Source: Rhizobiaceae bacterium
GTDB lineage: Bacteria > Pseudomonadota > Alphaproteobacteria > Rhizobiales > Rhizobiaceae
DNA: 64,000 nt
NCBI GenBank assembly: GCA_019635715.1
Contig: JAHBYY010000014.1
Span: 1 to 64,000 of the forward strand
Direction: 5' to 3'
Shown here: positions 38,201-45,654 of the stretch, piece after piece
Position numbering within the stretch: position 1 is the stretch's first letter
Layout of the letters: every line of letters starts with the position of its first letter
Translations under genes and position numbers: made by a program
The notes under the pieces: model-generated
Databases searched by the model: none
Told to the model about the DNA's origin: nothing
What the model saw: the letters and a program-made list of their open reading frames with translations, nothing else

Positions 38201-39250
38201 ATGCAGATGCGCCAACTGGGCCGCACGGATCTTGTCGTGTCGCGTGTCTGCCTGGGTACGATGACCTGGGGGCAGCAGAACACCGAGGCCGAGGGGCACG
38301 CCCAGATGGACCGGGCCTTCGAGCGCGGGGTGAACTTCATCGACACGGCGGAGCTCTATTCGATCCCGCCGAAGCCGGACACCCAGGGCAGCACCGAGCG
38401 CATCGTCGGCACCTGGATGCGGGCGCGCAGAAATCGCGACCAGGTCATCCTGGCGACGAAGGTGGTGGGGCGCACCGCCAGTGACTGGTTCCGGGGGCGC
38501 CCGGCCAAGCTGGCGCGCGCCGACATCTTCGACGCCATCGACAAGTCGCTGCTGCGGCTTCAGACCGACTATGTCGACCTCTATCAACTGCATTTTCCCG
38601 ACCGCCTCATCCCATGGGGCGCCAACCCGACGCGGGCAGGCGAGTGGCCGGCGCCGCGCGCCGAGGACGAGACGCCGATCGCCGAGACGCTGGCCGCGCT
38701 CGGGGATTTGGTGAAGGCCGGCAAGGTCCGGCATGTCGGCCTGTCCAACGAAAGTTCGTGGGGCGTGATGCGCTTCGTCTTCGAGGCCGAGCGCGGAACC
38801 GGCCCGCGGGTGGCGACGCTGCAGAACGCCTACAGCCTGGTCAACCGCACCTTCGAGGTGAACCTGGCGGAAGTCTGCGACCGCGAGGATATCGGCCTGC
38901 TGGCCTATTCGCCGCTCGCCCAGGGATATCTCAGCGGCAAATACGATCACGGCGCCCGGCCGGCCGGGGCGCGCACCACGCTGTTCAACCGCGGTCAGCG
39001 CTACGAGACCCCCAACGCCGCCGAGACCATTCTGGAATACAACGAACTCGCACGGAGTTTCGGCATCGAGCCCGCCCTGTTGGCCGGTGCCTTCGTGCTC
39101 AACCGGCCCTTCGTGGCCTCGAGCATCATCGGCGCGACGACGCTCGCCCAGCTCGACACGGCGCTCGACGCGGCAAATCTCCCCTGGACCGCCGACATGC
39201 AGCAGGCCGTCGACGCCATCCATCAACGCACCGGCAATCCCTGCCCGTAG
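38201..39250 (+). CDS. Aldo/keto reductase, Tas-like
   Basis: NADPH-dependent aldo/keto reductase of 349 residues, TIM barrel. RQLGRTDLVVSRVCLGTMTWG and FIDTAELYSIPP carry the catalytic Asp/Tyr (DTAELY), VILATKVVG the lysine region, LYQLHFPD the histidine, and SIIGATTLAQLDTAL the cofactor loop. The long insert (QQNTEAEGHAQMD, RLIPWGANPTRAGEWP) matches Tas and related proteins. GGAG lies ahead of ATG 38201. It is the last complete core gene before the radC junction. Confidence 0.93.
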   Translation: MQMRQLGRTDLVVSRVCLGTMTWGQQNTEAEGHAQMDRAFERGVNFIDTAELYSIPPKPDTQGSTERIVGTWMRARRNRDQVILATKVVGRTASDWFRGRPAKLARADIFDAIDKSLLRLQTDYVDLYQLHFPDRLIPWGANPTRAGEWPAPRAEDETPIAETLAALGDLVKAGKVRHVGLSNESSWGVMRFVFEAERGTGPRVATLQNAYSLVNRTFEVNLAEVCDREDIGLLAYSPLAQGYLSGKYDHGARPAGARTTLFNRGQRYETPNAAETILEYNELARSFGIEPALLAGAFVLNRPFVASSIIGATTLAQLDTALDAANLPWTADMQQAVDAIHQRTGNPCP

Positions 39251-39255
39251 AGGAG

Positions 39256-39456
39256 TCAGATCAGCATCAGGCCCTTCATGCTGACGTGACCCTTCTTGCC
39301 GATGATGATGTGGTCATGGACGGCGATGCCGAGGTTCCGGCCGGACTCGATGATCGTCTTGGTCATGTCGATGTCGGCGCGCGACGGCGTCGGATCGCCC
39401 GAGGGGTGGTTGTGGATCATGCCATCCATTACGCTAAGACATTGATCAATAAGCAA
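39256..39456 (-). pseudogene. radC: Truncated radC, C-terminal remnant
   Basis: The frame contains the end of a RadC/JAB-domain protein: [40 protein letters not shown] and a final LMLI, with the HxHPSGD metal motif. Everything before HNHPSGD, normally about three quarters of RadC, is missing. It is replaced by unrelated AT-richer sequence containing an in-frame TGA about five codons before the first possible start. The break at about 39417 marks the left edge of the genomic island. Confidence 0.85.
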
Positions 39457-39501
39457 ATAATGTAAATTTCATAATGACTGGTGCCGGAGAATGGGGGCGG
39501 T

Positions 39502-39536
39502 TGATCATGCGTGAACGTGACCGTCACGTTTGATCA
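39502..39536. repeat. Inverted repeat after the HTH gene
   Basis: AACGTGA-CCG-TCACGTT (39514-39530) is a perfect palindrome, flanked on both sides by TGATCA, which is itself palindromic. It sits 2 bases beyond the stop of the excisionase-like gene. There is no T-run, so a protein-binding or recombination site is as likely as a terminator. Confidence 0.5.
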
Positions 39537-39537
39537 C

Positions 39538-39810
39538 CTAGGTGCTCGCCGTGTCCCTTGGGGCACGGCATTGCACTTTATTCTTTTCATCCCAGGCATC
39601 AAGCTCATCGAGGGGGTAGAGCACGGCCTTGCCGATTTTGACGAAGGACGGTCCAAGACGCATCGCGCGCCAATTCCGTAGGGTCCCAACCGAAATACCA
39701 CCTCGGTAGCGCTCAGCTACCTCCTCAGGCGTAAGGTATTTGCTATCTGGCACTGCCGCCTCCTTCGGCAGCATGACCAAGGCCTTGCCGCCGCGTCTTG
39801 AGTTGATCAT
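39538..39810 (-). CDS. Excisionase/AlpA-like helix-turn-helix protein
   Basis: A 90-residue protein with a MerR-like excisionase HTH: KYLTPEEVAERYRGGISVGTLRNWRAMRLGPSFVKIGKAVLYPLDELDAW. Such proteins direct excision of integrative elements or activate their genes. The start is ATG 39810, or ATG 39774, which removes a basic leader. No integrase neighbours it. Its place next to the radC junction fits a recombination-directionality factor, but AlpA-like regulators of other kinds cannot be excluded. Confidence 0.75.
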   Translation of the reverse strand: MINSRRGGKALVMLPKEAAVPDSKYLTPEEVAERYRGGISVGTLRNWRAMRLGPSFVKIGKAVLYPLDELDAWDEKNKVQCRAPRDTAST

Positions 39811-40057
39811 CGCGGTAGTTCTTTGAGGGGCGCTTCGGGTTTAATTTTAAGGGCCAAAGACCGGTGCCTCACGCTGCCGCACGGACATACATGCTGCGCC
39901 ATTCGCCGCCGCGAAAGACGTTCCCGGCTCGGGTCGGAGAAACGGATACCGTATAGGCCACATAGGCGGGGTTGGACGAACTGCTTCCGTTGACTCGCCA
40001 GGTGCCGCGCAGATGCTGCGCAACGGTTATGTGGGCGATTTCGGGCCCGAGTTTCTG

Positions 40058-40144
40058 GCGGGTACGGCGGAATACGAAAGACGCGATTCCCTTCAAAATC
40101 CAGTTCCGAGAGGAGTGCCGGTTCGACCCCGGCCACCCGCACCA
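40058..40144 (+). other. Degenerate tRNA-Leu-like sequence (pseudo-tRNA or att remnant)
   Basis: The 87 bases have class II tRNA layout. There is an acceptor GCGGGTA/CACCCGC (six of seven pairs), a D-stem GCG/CGC, a variable arm TCC-GAGA-GGA, a perfect T-arm GCCGG-TTCGACC-CCGGC, discriminator A and an encoded CCA. The loop TTCAAAA would give anticodon CAA (leucine), but the 5' side of the anticodon stem does not pair, and G18G19 are absent from the D-loop. It is therefore unlikely to be functional. A second isolated T-arm-like hairpin (ACACG-TTCGAGT-CGTGT) is at 40176-40192. The rest of 39811-40355 shows no convincing gene. Confidence 0.6.
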
Positions 40145-40355
40145 TCATTCAGTGCTACCGTTGAAGGTGGAGACCACACGTTCGAGTCGTGTTCGGTGCG
40201 CTGTCTCTCTCCGAGATGGTCCAAAGTTATGGCGCTTGGCCGAGTCGTGACCCCGTCGTCGGATCATTCATCTACGTTGAACTAGCCAAAGCAGTCACCC
40301 AGCACACGGTGCTGGCTCGGCGTGCGGATCCCCGGAAAATGCGTACTCGTATTGG

Positions 40356-40841
40356 CTATCCCGGCAGAGCAAACTTTGAATAGTGCTGCCGGATATACGC
40401 CAGCTTCGGATCAATGTAGCTCTGACAGAAAGGCCTGCTCGGATCGGTGCGGTAGTAGTTCTGATAGCGCGCATCCGATGCCCTAAAGCCCACAAACGAT
40501 AGAACTAAGGTGTGCACCGCCTCGCCAGTCTCTTCGCCCAAGCGGGCAATTGCTTGCTCAGCTTCATGGCGCTGGCTCTCTTCAAATATATAAATCGCAC
40601 TGCGATATTTGCTTTGCAGCGATCGGGCTCGCTTGGCGGAGTGCGTTCTGAGATGGACCTCGGACAGCGTCGTCAAACCAATGACCGTGGGATCGAAGGT
40701 GACGATCACCCCCTCTGCCCAGGTGTTTGCCGGCGCCGTCGATTGTAGAAAACCCTGGTCGACCTGCGTGACGCCGCGCAACGCTTGGAAAACACCCTCG
40801 GTGCACCAGTGGCAGCCTCCACCAAAGCCGACCTTTGCCAT
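40356..40841 (-). CDS. msrA: Divergent peptide-methionine (S)-S-oxide reductase (MsrA-like)
   Basis: First of three MsrA proteins in the island, 161 residues. MsrA reduces the S-epimer of methionine sulfoxide. The usual GCFWG active site reads GGGCHWCTEGVF here, typical of a divergent MsrA branch, followed by VIVTFDPTVIGLTTLSEVHLRTH and KYRSAIYIFEE. ATG 40841 has AGGAG 6 bases upstream. It follows the broken hydrolase gene and dps in one minus-strand group whose upstream region carries the LysR-type dyad. Confidence 0.88.
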   Translation of the reverse strand: MAKVGFGGGCHWCTEGVFQALRGVTQVDQGFLQSTAPANTWAEGVIVTFDPTVIGLTTLSEVHLRTHSAKRARSLQSKYRSAIYIFEESQRHEAEQAIARLGEETGEAVHTLVLSFVGFRASDARYQNYYRTDPSRPFCQSYIDPKLAYIRQHYSKFALPG

Positions 40842-40843
40842 CC

Positions 40844-41176
40844 TCAACTCCTGCGCAAAGGCAAAACGGCTAGGCCGGACCTATCGAGCTGGCTTACGAA
40901 CGCGATGATACGCTGTCCGACATCGTCCGCCATTTCGACATGAGGGTAGTGCCCGGCGCCCGCGACAATCATGGTTCCGCCATTGATCCTCGAAGCCAAG
41001 CTCCGAGCTTCTTCGACAGGGTCCGGGAAGTCTGGATCCTTCGAGCCCATCACGATGAGGCTTGGCACGGAGACTTCGTCTAGGAACGCTGCGGTGTCGG
41101 ACTTGCCCGTGTCGTCGAAGGCTATCCTACCGCCCTCTGTCTGAATAAACTGGGTCTGCGCATCGTTAGACGCCAT
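40844..41176 (-). pseudogene. Alpha/beta-hydrolase with internal deletion
   Basis: The 110-residue product starts like an alpha/beta-hydrolase (QFIQTEGGRIAFDDTGKSD) and then passes straight to the family's last third (VPSLIVMGSKDPDFPDPVEEA with the acid, and IVAGAGHYPHVEMADDV with the catalytic histidine). The nucleophile-elbow region, normally about 130 residues, is absent. The frame stays open, so this is an in-frame deletion that leaves an inactive hydrolase. It lies between dps and the divergent msrA. Confidence 0.75.
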
Positions 41177-41205
41177 GAAACGATCCGATCCGTTGAGCAG
41201 CAATC

Positions 41206-41700
41206 CTATCGGCTGACTTCGAAAAGAAACCACGCACGGCGTTCCGCCTCGTCGGTCCAGGTATCGATCAGGCCGGAGGTCGCATTGTCCTTCGCCTGAT
41301 CGGCGACGTCCTTTGCGCGACGCAGCGACTCGACCATATGAAGATTATCAGCGCGCAATTCCGTCAGCATGTCCTGCGGCGTGACGAACTCCGCGTCGTT
41401 GTCCTTGATCGTCTGGTGGCGGGCGATATCGCCGATCGATCGGATGGTCGTATTACCGGTCTTCCGGGCGCGCTCAGCCATAGCATCGGTAGCAGCGAGG
41501 ATCTCCGCGGCTTGCTCGTCGAGAAGCAGGTGGTAGTCCCTGAAGTACGGGCCCGAGACATGCCAATGAAAGTTCTTGGTCTTGAGGTAGACCGCATAGC
41601 TGTTCGCCAAAATGATCTTCAGCGCATCCGCGACCGTCATGGTCGCGCTTTCGTCCAGGTCAGAAGGTGAAGGCGCGGTTGCAGCACTGGAGTTTGTCAT
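41206..41700 (-). CDS. dps: Dps/ferritin-like DNA-protecting protein
   Basis: Ferritin-fold protein that oxidises iron with hydrogen peroxide and protects DNA, about 164 residues from ATG 41700; ATG 41721 is an alternative. ILANSYAVYLKTKNFHWHVSGPYFRDYHLLLDEQAAEIL contains the ferroxidase residues (H, D, E) of Dps. SIGDIARHQTIKDND and the final DEAERRAWFLFEVSR complete the four-helix bundle. The LysR-type dyad at 41810-41824 lies 110 bases upstream. It leads a group that continues into a broken hydrolase and msrA. Confidence 0.92.
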   Translation of the reverse strand: MTNSSAATAPSPSDLDESATMTVADALKIILANSYAVYLKTKNFHWHVSGPYFRDYHLLLDEQAAEILAATDAMAERARKTGNTTIRSIGDIARHQTIKDNDAEFVTPQDMLTELRADNLHMVESLRRAKDVADQAKDNATSGLIDTWTDEAERRAWFLFEVSR

Positions 41701-41809
41701 CGCTTGGACTTTCTCGATCATGGCTTGCACAACAGACCAGCGCCGATTCTTTCGCACGCTAAGGTACAGAAAATGAATTTACGTCAGGATGAAGTCCAAT
41801 GACCTGTAA

Positions 41810-41824
41810 CTATAGTTTCGATAG
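41810..41824. promoter_or_regulatory. LysR-type dyad, copy 1 (upstream of dps)
   Basis: CTATAGTTTCGATAG contains T-N11-A (41811-41823), and its arms CTATAG/CGATAG match at five of six positions around TTT. It is identical to the copy at 48541. It lies between dps and the gene at 41902. Confidence 0.6.
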
Positions 41825-41901
41825 TTCAGGCGACCAGAAACGAGCCTAGGGGCCTAGGTTCGCGCCCATCACGGTCACCACGTTTAGCGGTGAAGCCAAG
41901 C

Positions 41902-42168
41902 TCATGCGTCCGGTCGAAAGTGGAGCACGAACGCCACGACCTTTTCTGCGGACATCTCACACGGCTTGAGTGAAGCCTTGCCCGCTGAGACGCGGTACAG
42001 GTTGAAGCTAACGATATCGGTTCCAGCCAGCTCTCGGGCAAAAAGGCTGTTACGTCGGCCATCTTTGGAGCGGCGGACTGTAACGCCGAAGCGCCGGGCT
42101 TTGTAAGTGCCCCCACTATATCCGTCCGGTAGCTTAGCGAAAGCCGTATCGAATTCTTTCTCCTCCAT
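41902..42168 (-). CDS. Conserved small protein of unknown function
   Basis: An 88-residue protein (FAKLPDGYSGGTYKARRFGV, RNSLFARELAGTDIVSFNLYRV, SLKPCEMSAEKVVAFVLHF). Proteins of this look are found beside methionine sulfoxide reductase genes and have sometimes been given that name, although they lack an MsrA active site. This protein has one cysteine (KPCEM). It starts 1 base after the glutaredoxin stop and is probably co-transcribed with it. Confidence 0.75.
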   Translation of the reverse strand: MEEKEFDTAFAKLPDGYSGGTYKARRFGVTVRRSKDGRRNSLFARELAGTDIVSFNLYRVSAGKASLKPCEMSAEKVVAFVLHFRPDA

Positions 42169-42169
42169 T

Positions 42170-42445
42170 TCACGTCACTGGTGGCCGTCCGATGGCGAGC
42201 AGCTGGTCGAGCCCGCCTCTGGCATCGAGGGCATGGAGTTCGTCAGAGCCGCCCACATGCGTGCCGTTGATGAATATCTGCGGCACGGTCCTTCGACCTG
42301 AGACGTCGATCATCGCTTTTCGGTTTTCCGCACTAGCCTCGATGTCGACTTCCGTGAACGCTACCCCCTTTTTTGTAAGCAGCGCTTTCGCTCTGCGGCA
42401 GTATGGGCACCAACTCGTGACATAGAGGAGGACTTCTGGCTTCAT
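42170..42445 (-). CDS. grxC: Dithiol glutaredoxin, GrxC type
   Basis: Glutathione-dependent thiol oxidoreductase of 91 residues. The active site is CPYC (about residues 13-16, in TSWCPYCRRAKALL), the cis-proline is in TVPQIFI and the glutathione loop is GGSDEL. GGAGA lies 6 bases ahead of ATG 42445. The product would reduce protein disulfides and glutathione adducts, in line with the other redox-repair genes of the island. It may be the tail of the long minus-strand group from 48322, although 139 bases separate it from the response regulator. Confidence 0.95.
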   Translation of the reverse strand: MKPEVLLYVTSWCPYCRRAKALLTKKGVAFTEVDIEASAENRKAMIDVSGRRTVPQIFINGTHVGGSDELHALDARGGLDQLLAIGRPPVT

Positions 42446-42584
42446 TTTGCATCTCCAATCGTTGACGCGTGACGTGAGTCCTTCGCGGCAGAACCTAAGT
42501 ATCACCGCGACTCTCGAACGGCTGGGAGCGAGGGCGCAAAACTACGTGACGGCTGATTTGAGGCAGGCCGCAAGATCCAGGTCA

Positions 42585-42962
42585 TCACGCAGCCATTTTC
42601 CTGACCGCATCCAGCACCCGGTCTTGCCGGTATGGCTTGGAGAAGAATGGAATATCCGCTGGGACAACAGCTTCTTCCGGCCACGGCCTTCCGGACGTGA
42701 TTATGATCTGAATGGTCGGCCATTTGTTTCGAATACGGATGGCTAGCATGATGCCGTCGATGCCGCCCGGCATGTCCACGTCGGTGAAGACGACCCGGAT
42801 GTCGCGCCGTTCTTCCAAAGCCACGAGCGCAGCAGAGGCATCTGATGCTTCCAGCACTTCGAAGCCGGCTTCTTCAATCATGTCCGATGCAAAGAGACGG
42901 AGAAGTGGCTCATCTTCCACGACAAGCACGACTGGTTTGTTCATTCCACACACGTACTCCAT
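42585..42962 (-). CDS. Single-domain response regulator (CheY-like receiver)
   Basis: A stand-alone receiver of about 125 residues with no output domain. VVLVVEDEPLLRLFASDMIEEAGF opens it, the phosphorylated aspartate is in VVFTDVDMPGG, IIITSGR has the conserved Thr/Ser and FFSKPYRQD the lysine. Its ATG (42962) overlaps the TGA of the HWE kinase upstream (TGATG), so the two are a cognate pair; ATG 42944 is a second possible start. Rhizobial HWE kinases often work with such receivers in stress signalling. Confidence 0.9.
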   Translation of the reverse strand: MEYVCGMNKPVVLVVEDEPLLRLFASDMIEEAGFEVLEASDASAALVALEERRDIRVVFTDVDMPGGIDGIMLAIRIRNKWPTIQIIITSGRPWPEEAVVPADIPFFSKPYRQDRVLDAVRKMAA

Positions 42963-44569
42963 CAAGCCTGGACCAACTGGCGCATAGAGGCATGCAGGTC
43001 CGCCGCGAGGCCTTCTGGATCGAAGCGAAGATCGACGCCACCAGTACCGACCAAACCAATGCTGATTAGCTTTGAGCCGAAGCCTTTACGCGTCGGCGGC
43101 ACAACGGGAGGTCCGCCCCTCTCTCGCCACTCGATCTTCAGCAGATCGCCGTCCTGGCTGTCTTTGACGCCCCAAGACAGCGACACCTTCCCATAGTCAT
43201 TCGTCAGAGCGCCGTATTTGCAGGCGTTCGTCAGAAGTTCGTGCACGATGAGGGAAAAGGACAGCGCCGCTCTTGGCCCTAGCGCCACGGGCAATCCGGT
43301 CATTCTAACCCGATCCGAAAATCCGATCGCGTCTATGACGGTCGCCGCAACAGCTTGGAGATCAGCCTGTGTCCAGCTTGTCTGGAGCAGGGCGTCGTGT
43401 GCTGCGCTCAACGCCATCAGCCGGCGCTCGAAGGCATAAACAGCATCGCGGTCGGTGACGGTTCGCAAGGTTTGGCTCGCGATAGCCTGAACCATGGTGA
43501 GCGTATTCTTCAGGCGATGCGCGATTTCACCATTTACGATGTGCTGGCGCTGCTCGGCACGATGCCGAGCGACCCCTGCTTCAAGTCGGTCTGCAGCGCT
43601 CCGCAAGAATGCAATCTCTTCGGCAGGCCATAGCCGGGGGGTGCCGCAATGCACAAAGAAAACGGCAATTGTCTTGCCCTGATCGCGCACTGGCATGTCG
43701 ATCACTGCGCGAATACCAATACGCAACGCGCCATCGAGATTGTGCAGCGCGCGCTCGTCAGACAGGGCGTCCCTAACTATCAGAGGGTCGCCATCGACAA
43801 GTGGCTTGTGCAAACTCCCAAACTCGTCAAGCCGGTGTCGACCGGCGATGCTCATCACACCCGGTGCGGTCCAGTGTGTTTCAACGTTGATCGTCTCAAC
43901 GTCATGGTCGACGGTTCCAAACCCGGCTCGGTCCGTGGCGAGGGTCCGACCAACGATGGCAGAGGTGCCAGACGTCATCTCCTCTGTGCCGCTACTGCTG
44001 CGGATTACCTCACCGATCTCAACAAGAGCGGTCTGGAGTTCAGTTAGGCGCTCGCTAGCCTTGGCGATTCGACGCAGTTCGAGATTCTCGCTGGCGAGAC
44101 GGGCAAGCGCCTGGAGCATCGCCCTTTCCATCTCGCTCAGCCCTGCCGGCCGCGGAGCTGTATCGATAACACACAGCCGACCGACTACCGCCCCGGATCG
44201 AAGGACAAGCGGCGCGCCAGCATATGCCCTGAAGTGCTTTTCGCCGGTGACAAGTGGATTGCGTTTCGTTCGCGCATCGGCTGTCAAATCGACGATCTCT
44301 AGGAGGTCGCCTTTATCGATGTCGATCCGACAGACCGAATGTTCGATATCCGTCTCGCACACGTCGAGCCCGTACTTGGCCTTGAACCATTGTCGGTCTG
44401 TGTCGAGAAGCGTAATCAGAGCGATAGGAACGCCACAGGCCTTGGCCGCAACGAACACGAGATCGTCGAAGGACTGCTCGTCCGGTGTGTCGAGAACCAT
44501 GAGTTCAGCAAGCGCCTTCGCTCGCTGAACCGCCCCCACGTCGGCCGCACTGGCGCTCAGGCTCAGCAC
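42962..44569 (-). CDS. HWE-type sensor histidine kinase with two GAF domains
   Basis: Cytoplasmic sensor kinase of about 535 residues. A GAF domain lies at about residues 15-160 (VPIALITLLDTDRQWFKAKYG, HFRAYAGAPLVL) and a second at about 170-325. The HWE/HisKA_2 core has the H-box HRLKNTLTMVQAIASQTLR, the N-box IVHELLTNACKYGAL, and the W-x-E motif in LKIEWRERGGPP. There is no membrane segment, so it reads an internal signal. GTG 44569 has AGGA upstream and starts 2 bases after the oxidoreductase stop; ATG 44623, overlapping that gene, is possible. Confidence 0.9.
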   Translation of the reverse strand: MLSLSASAADVGAVQRAKALAELMVLDTPDEQSFDDLVFVAAKACGVPIALITLLDTDRQWFKAKYGLDVCETDIEHSVCRIDIDKGDLLEIVDLTADARTKRNPLVTGEKHFRAYAGAPLVLRSGAVVGRLCVIDTAPRPAGLSEMERAMLQALARLASENLELRRIAKASERLTELQTALVEIGEVIRSSSGTEEMTSGTSAIVGRTLATDRAGFGTVDHDVETINVETHWTAPGVMSIAGRHRLDEFGSLHKPLVDGDPLIVRDALSDERALHNLDGALRIGIRAVIDMPVRDQGKTIAVFFVHCGTPRLWPAEEIAFLRSAADRLEAGVARHRAEQRQHIVNGEIAHRLKNTLTMVQAIASQTLRTVTDRDAVYAFERRLMALSAAHDALLQTSWTQADLQAVAATVIDAIGFSDRVRMTGLPVALGPRAALSFSLIVHELLTNACKYGALTNDYGKVSLSWGVKDSQDGDLLKIEWRERGGPPVVPPTRKGFGSKLISIGLVGTGGVDLRFDPEGLAADLHASMRQLVQA

Positions 44570-44570
44570 G

Positions 44571-45641
44571 TCAATGTCCTTGCACGCGAGGCGGCCACTG
44601 CCGCGCCGATGTCCCAGCCTCACGCGTCACTGCAGCATCGCCACCTTCGACGATGAGGACAATCTTGCCTTGAATATGACCCGCCTCAGCACGCTCGTGG
44701 GCGGCAGCCGCTTCCGAGAGGGGGTACGTGCTATCGACCGCGACGCGAACGGTCCCGCTGTCCAGCAATCGGCCTAACTCGGCGAGTTGGGCTCCGTTGG
44801 ATCGGACCTGTGTTGCAGAGACCGTAACGCCAAGGTTAGCGGCTTCATCGTGTCCCTCGAAGCCAAGCGGAAAGATTGGAAAAAGCGCGCCGCCGCGACG
44901 TATCGAACGCAAGAAGCGACTGGCTGTCGGGCCACCTACTGCATCGACGACGAGGTCCACCTCGCGCACCGAGTCTTCCGCCTTGATTTTCGTGTAGTCG
45001 ATGAATTCGTCGGCGCCGAGATCGCGCAGAAATGTCTCGTGTCGGCTTGACGCGACAGCTATCACGCGCGCGCCCTTGTGTTTTGCTAACTGCAGTGCGA
45101 GGTGACCGACACCGCCGCCGGCGCCATTGATCATGACGCTTTTGCCTTCCAACGGGACCGGGTCGTGCCTCCCGGGCTGCAGGGGATTGGGTTCGCTATG
45201 ACCCAGCTCTATCAGGTACTGCCACGCGGTCAGTCCCGACATCGGCGCTGCAGCGGCATGAACATGGTCGAGGCCGCGAGGTTTTAGCGCCAGATCTGAT
45301 GCCGGTGCCGAAACGTACTCCGCATATCCCAGGCTTTCGCCAAAACTTGGGAATCGGATCATTCCAAAAACTTCGTCACCCGGCGAAAACGCTGTGACAT
45401 CTGAGGCGACAGCCTCAACGATCCCAGACACGTCCGAGCCGGGTATGGCCGGCAACTCGATCGACGGTCTCCACTCGGGGGGCAGCGCCTTGTACCCTTC
45501 TCTGAGATACCAATCTGGAGGATTGAGGCCAGCCGCATGCACTCGGACGAGAACCTCGCCTGGCCTGACGGCGGGCTTTGGAGCATCCTCGTAGCGGAGT
45601 ACGCCGGGAGCACCGAATTCGTGGAAGCGGATTGCCTTCAT
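44571..45641 (-). CDS. NADP-dependent quinone oxidoreductase (zinc-independent MDR family)
   Basis: Medium-chain reductase of 356 residues. MKAIRFHEFGAPGVLRYEDAPKP and VRVHAAGLNPPDWYLREG are the N-terminal domain, and GKSVMINGAGGGVGHLALQLAKHKGA is the NADPH-binding fold with the GxGGxG pattern. The structural and catalytic zinc cysteines of alcohol dehydrogenases are absent, so it is the quinone/enone reductase type. The C-terminus runs about 25 residues beyond the usual end (after GKIVLIVE). GGAGG precedes ATG 45641. It lies in the island's long minus-strand operon. Confidence 0.9.
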   Translation of the reverse strand: MKAIRFHEFGAPGVLRYEDAPKPAVRPGEVLVRVHAAGLNPPDWYLREGYKALPPEWRPSIELPAIPGSDVSGIVEAVASDVTAFSPGDEVFGMIRFPSFGESLGYAEYVSAPASDLALKPRGLDHVHAAAAPMSGLTAWQYLIELGHSEPNPLQPGRHDPVPLEGKSVMINGAGGGVGHLALQLAKHKGARVIAVASSRHETFLRDLGADEFIDYTKIKAEDSVREVDLVVDAVGGPTASRFLRSIRRGGALFPIFPLGFEGHDEAANLGVTVSATQVRSNGAQLAELGRLLDSGTVRVAVDSTYPLSEAAAAHERAEAGHIQGKIVLIVEGGDAAVTREAGTSARQWPPRVQGH

Positions 45642-45654
45642 CAATATCCTCCGG

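Noticed and set aside
39807-40148. Minus-strand frame beginning MVRVAGVEPA
   Set aside because: The opening residues are the antisense translation of a tRNA 3' end, a well-known annotation artefact. The rest matches nothing I recognise.
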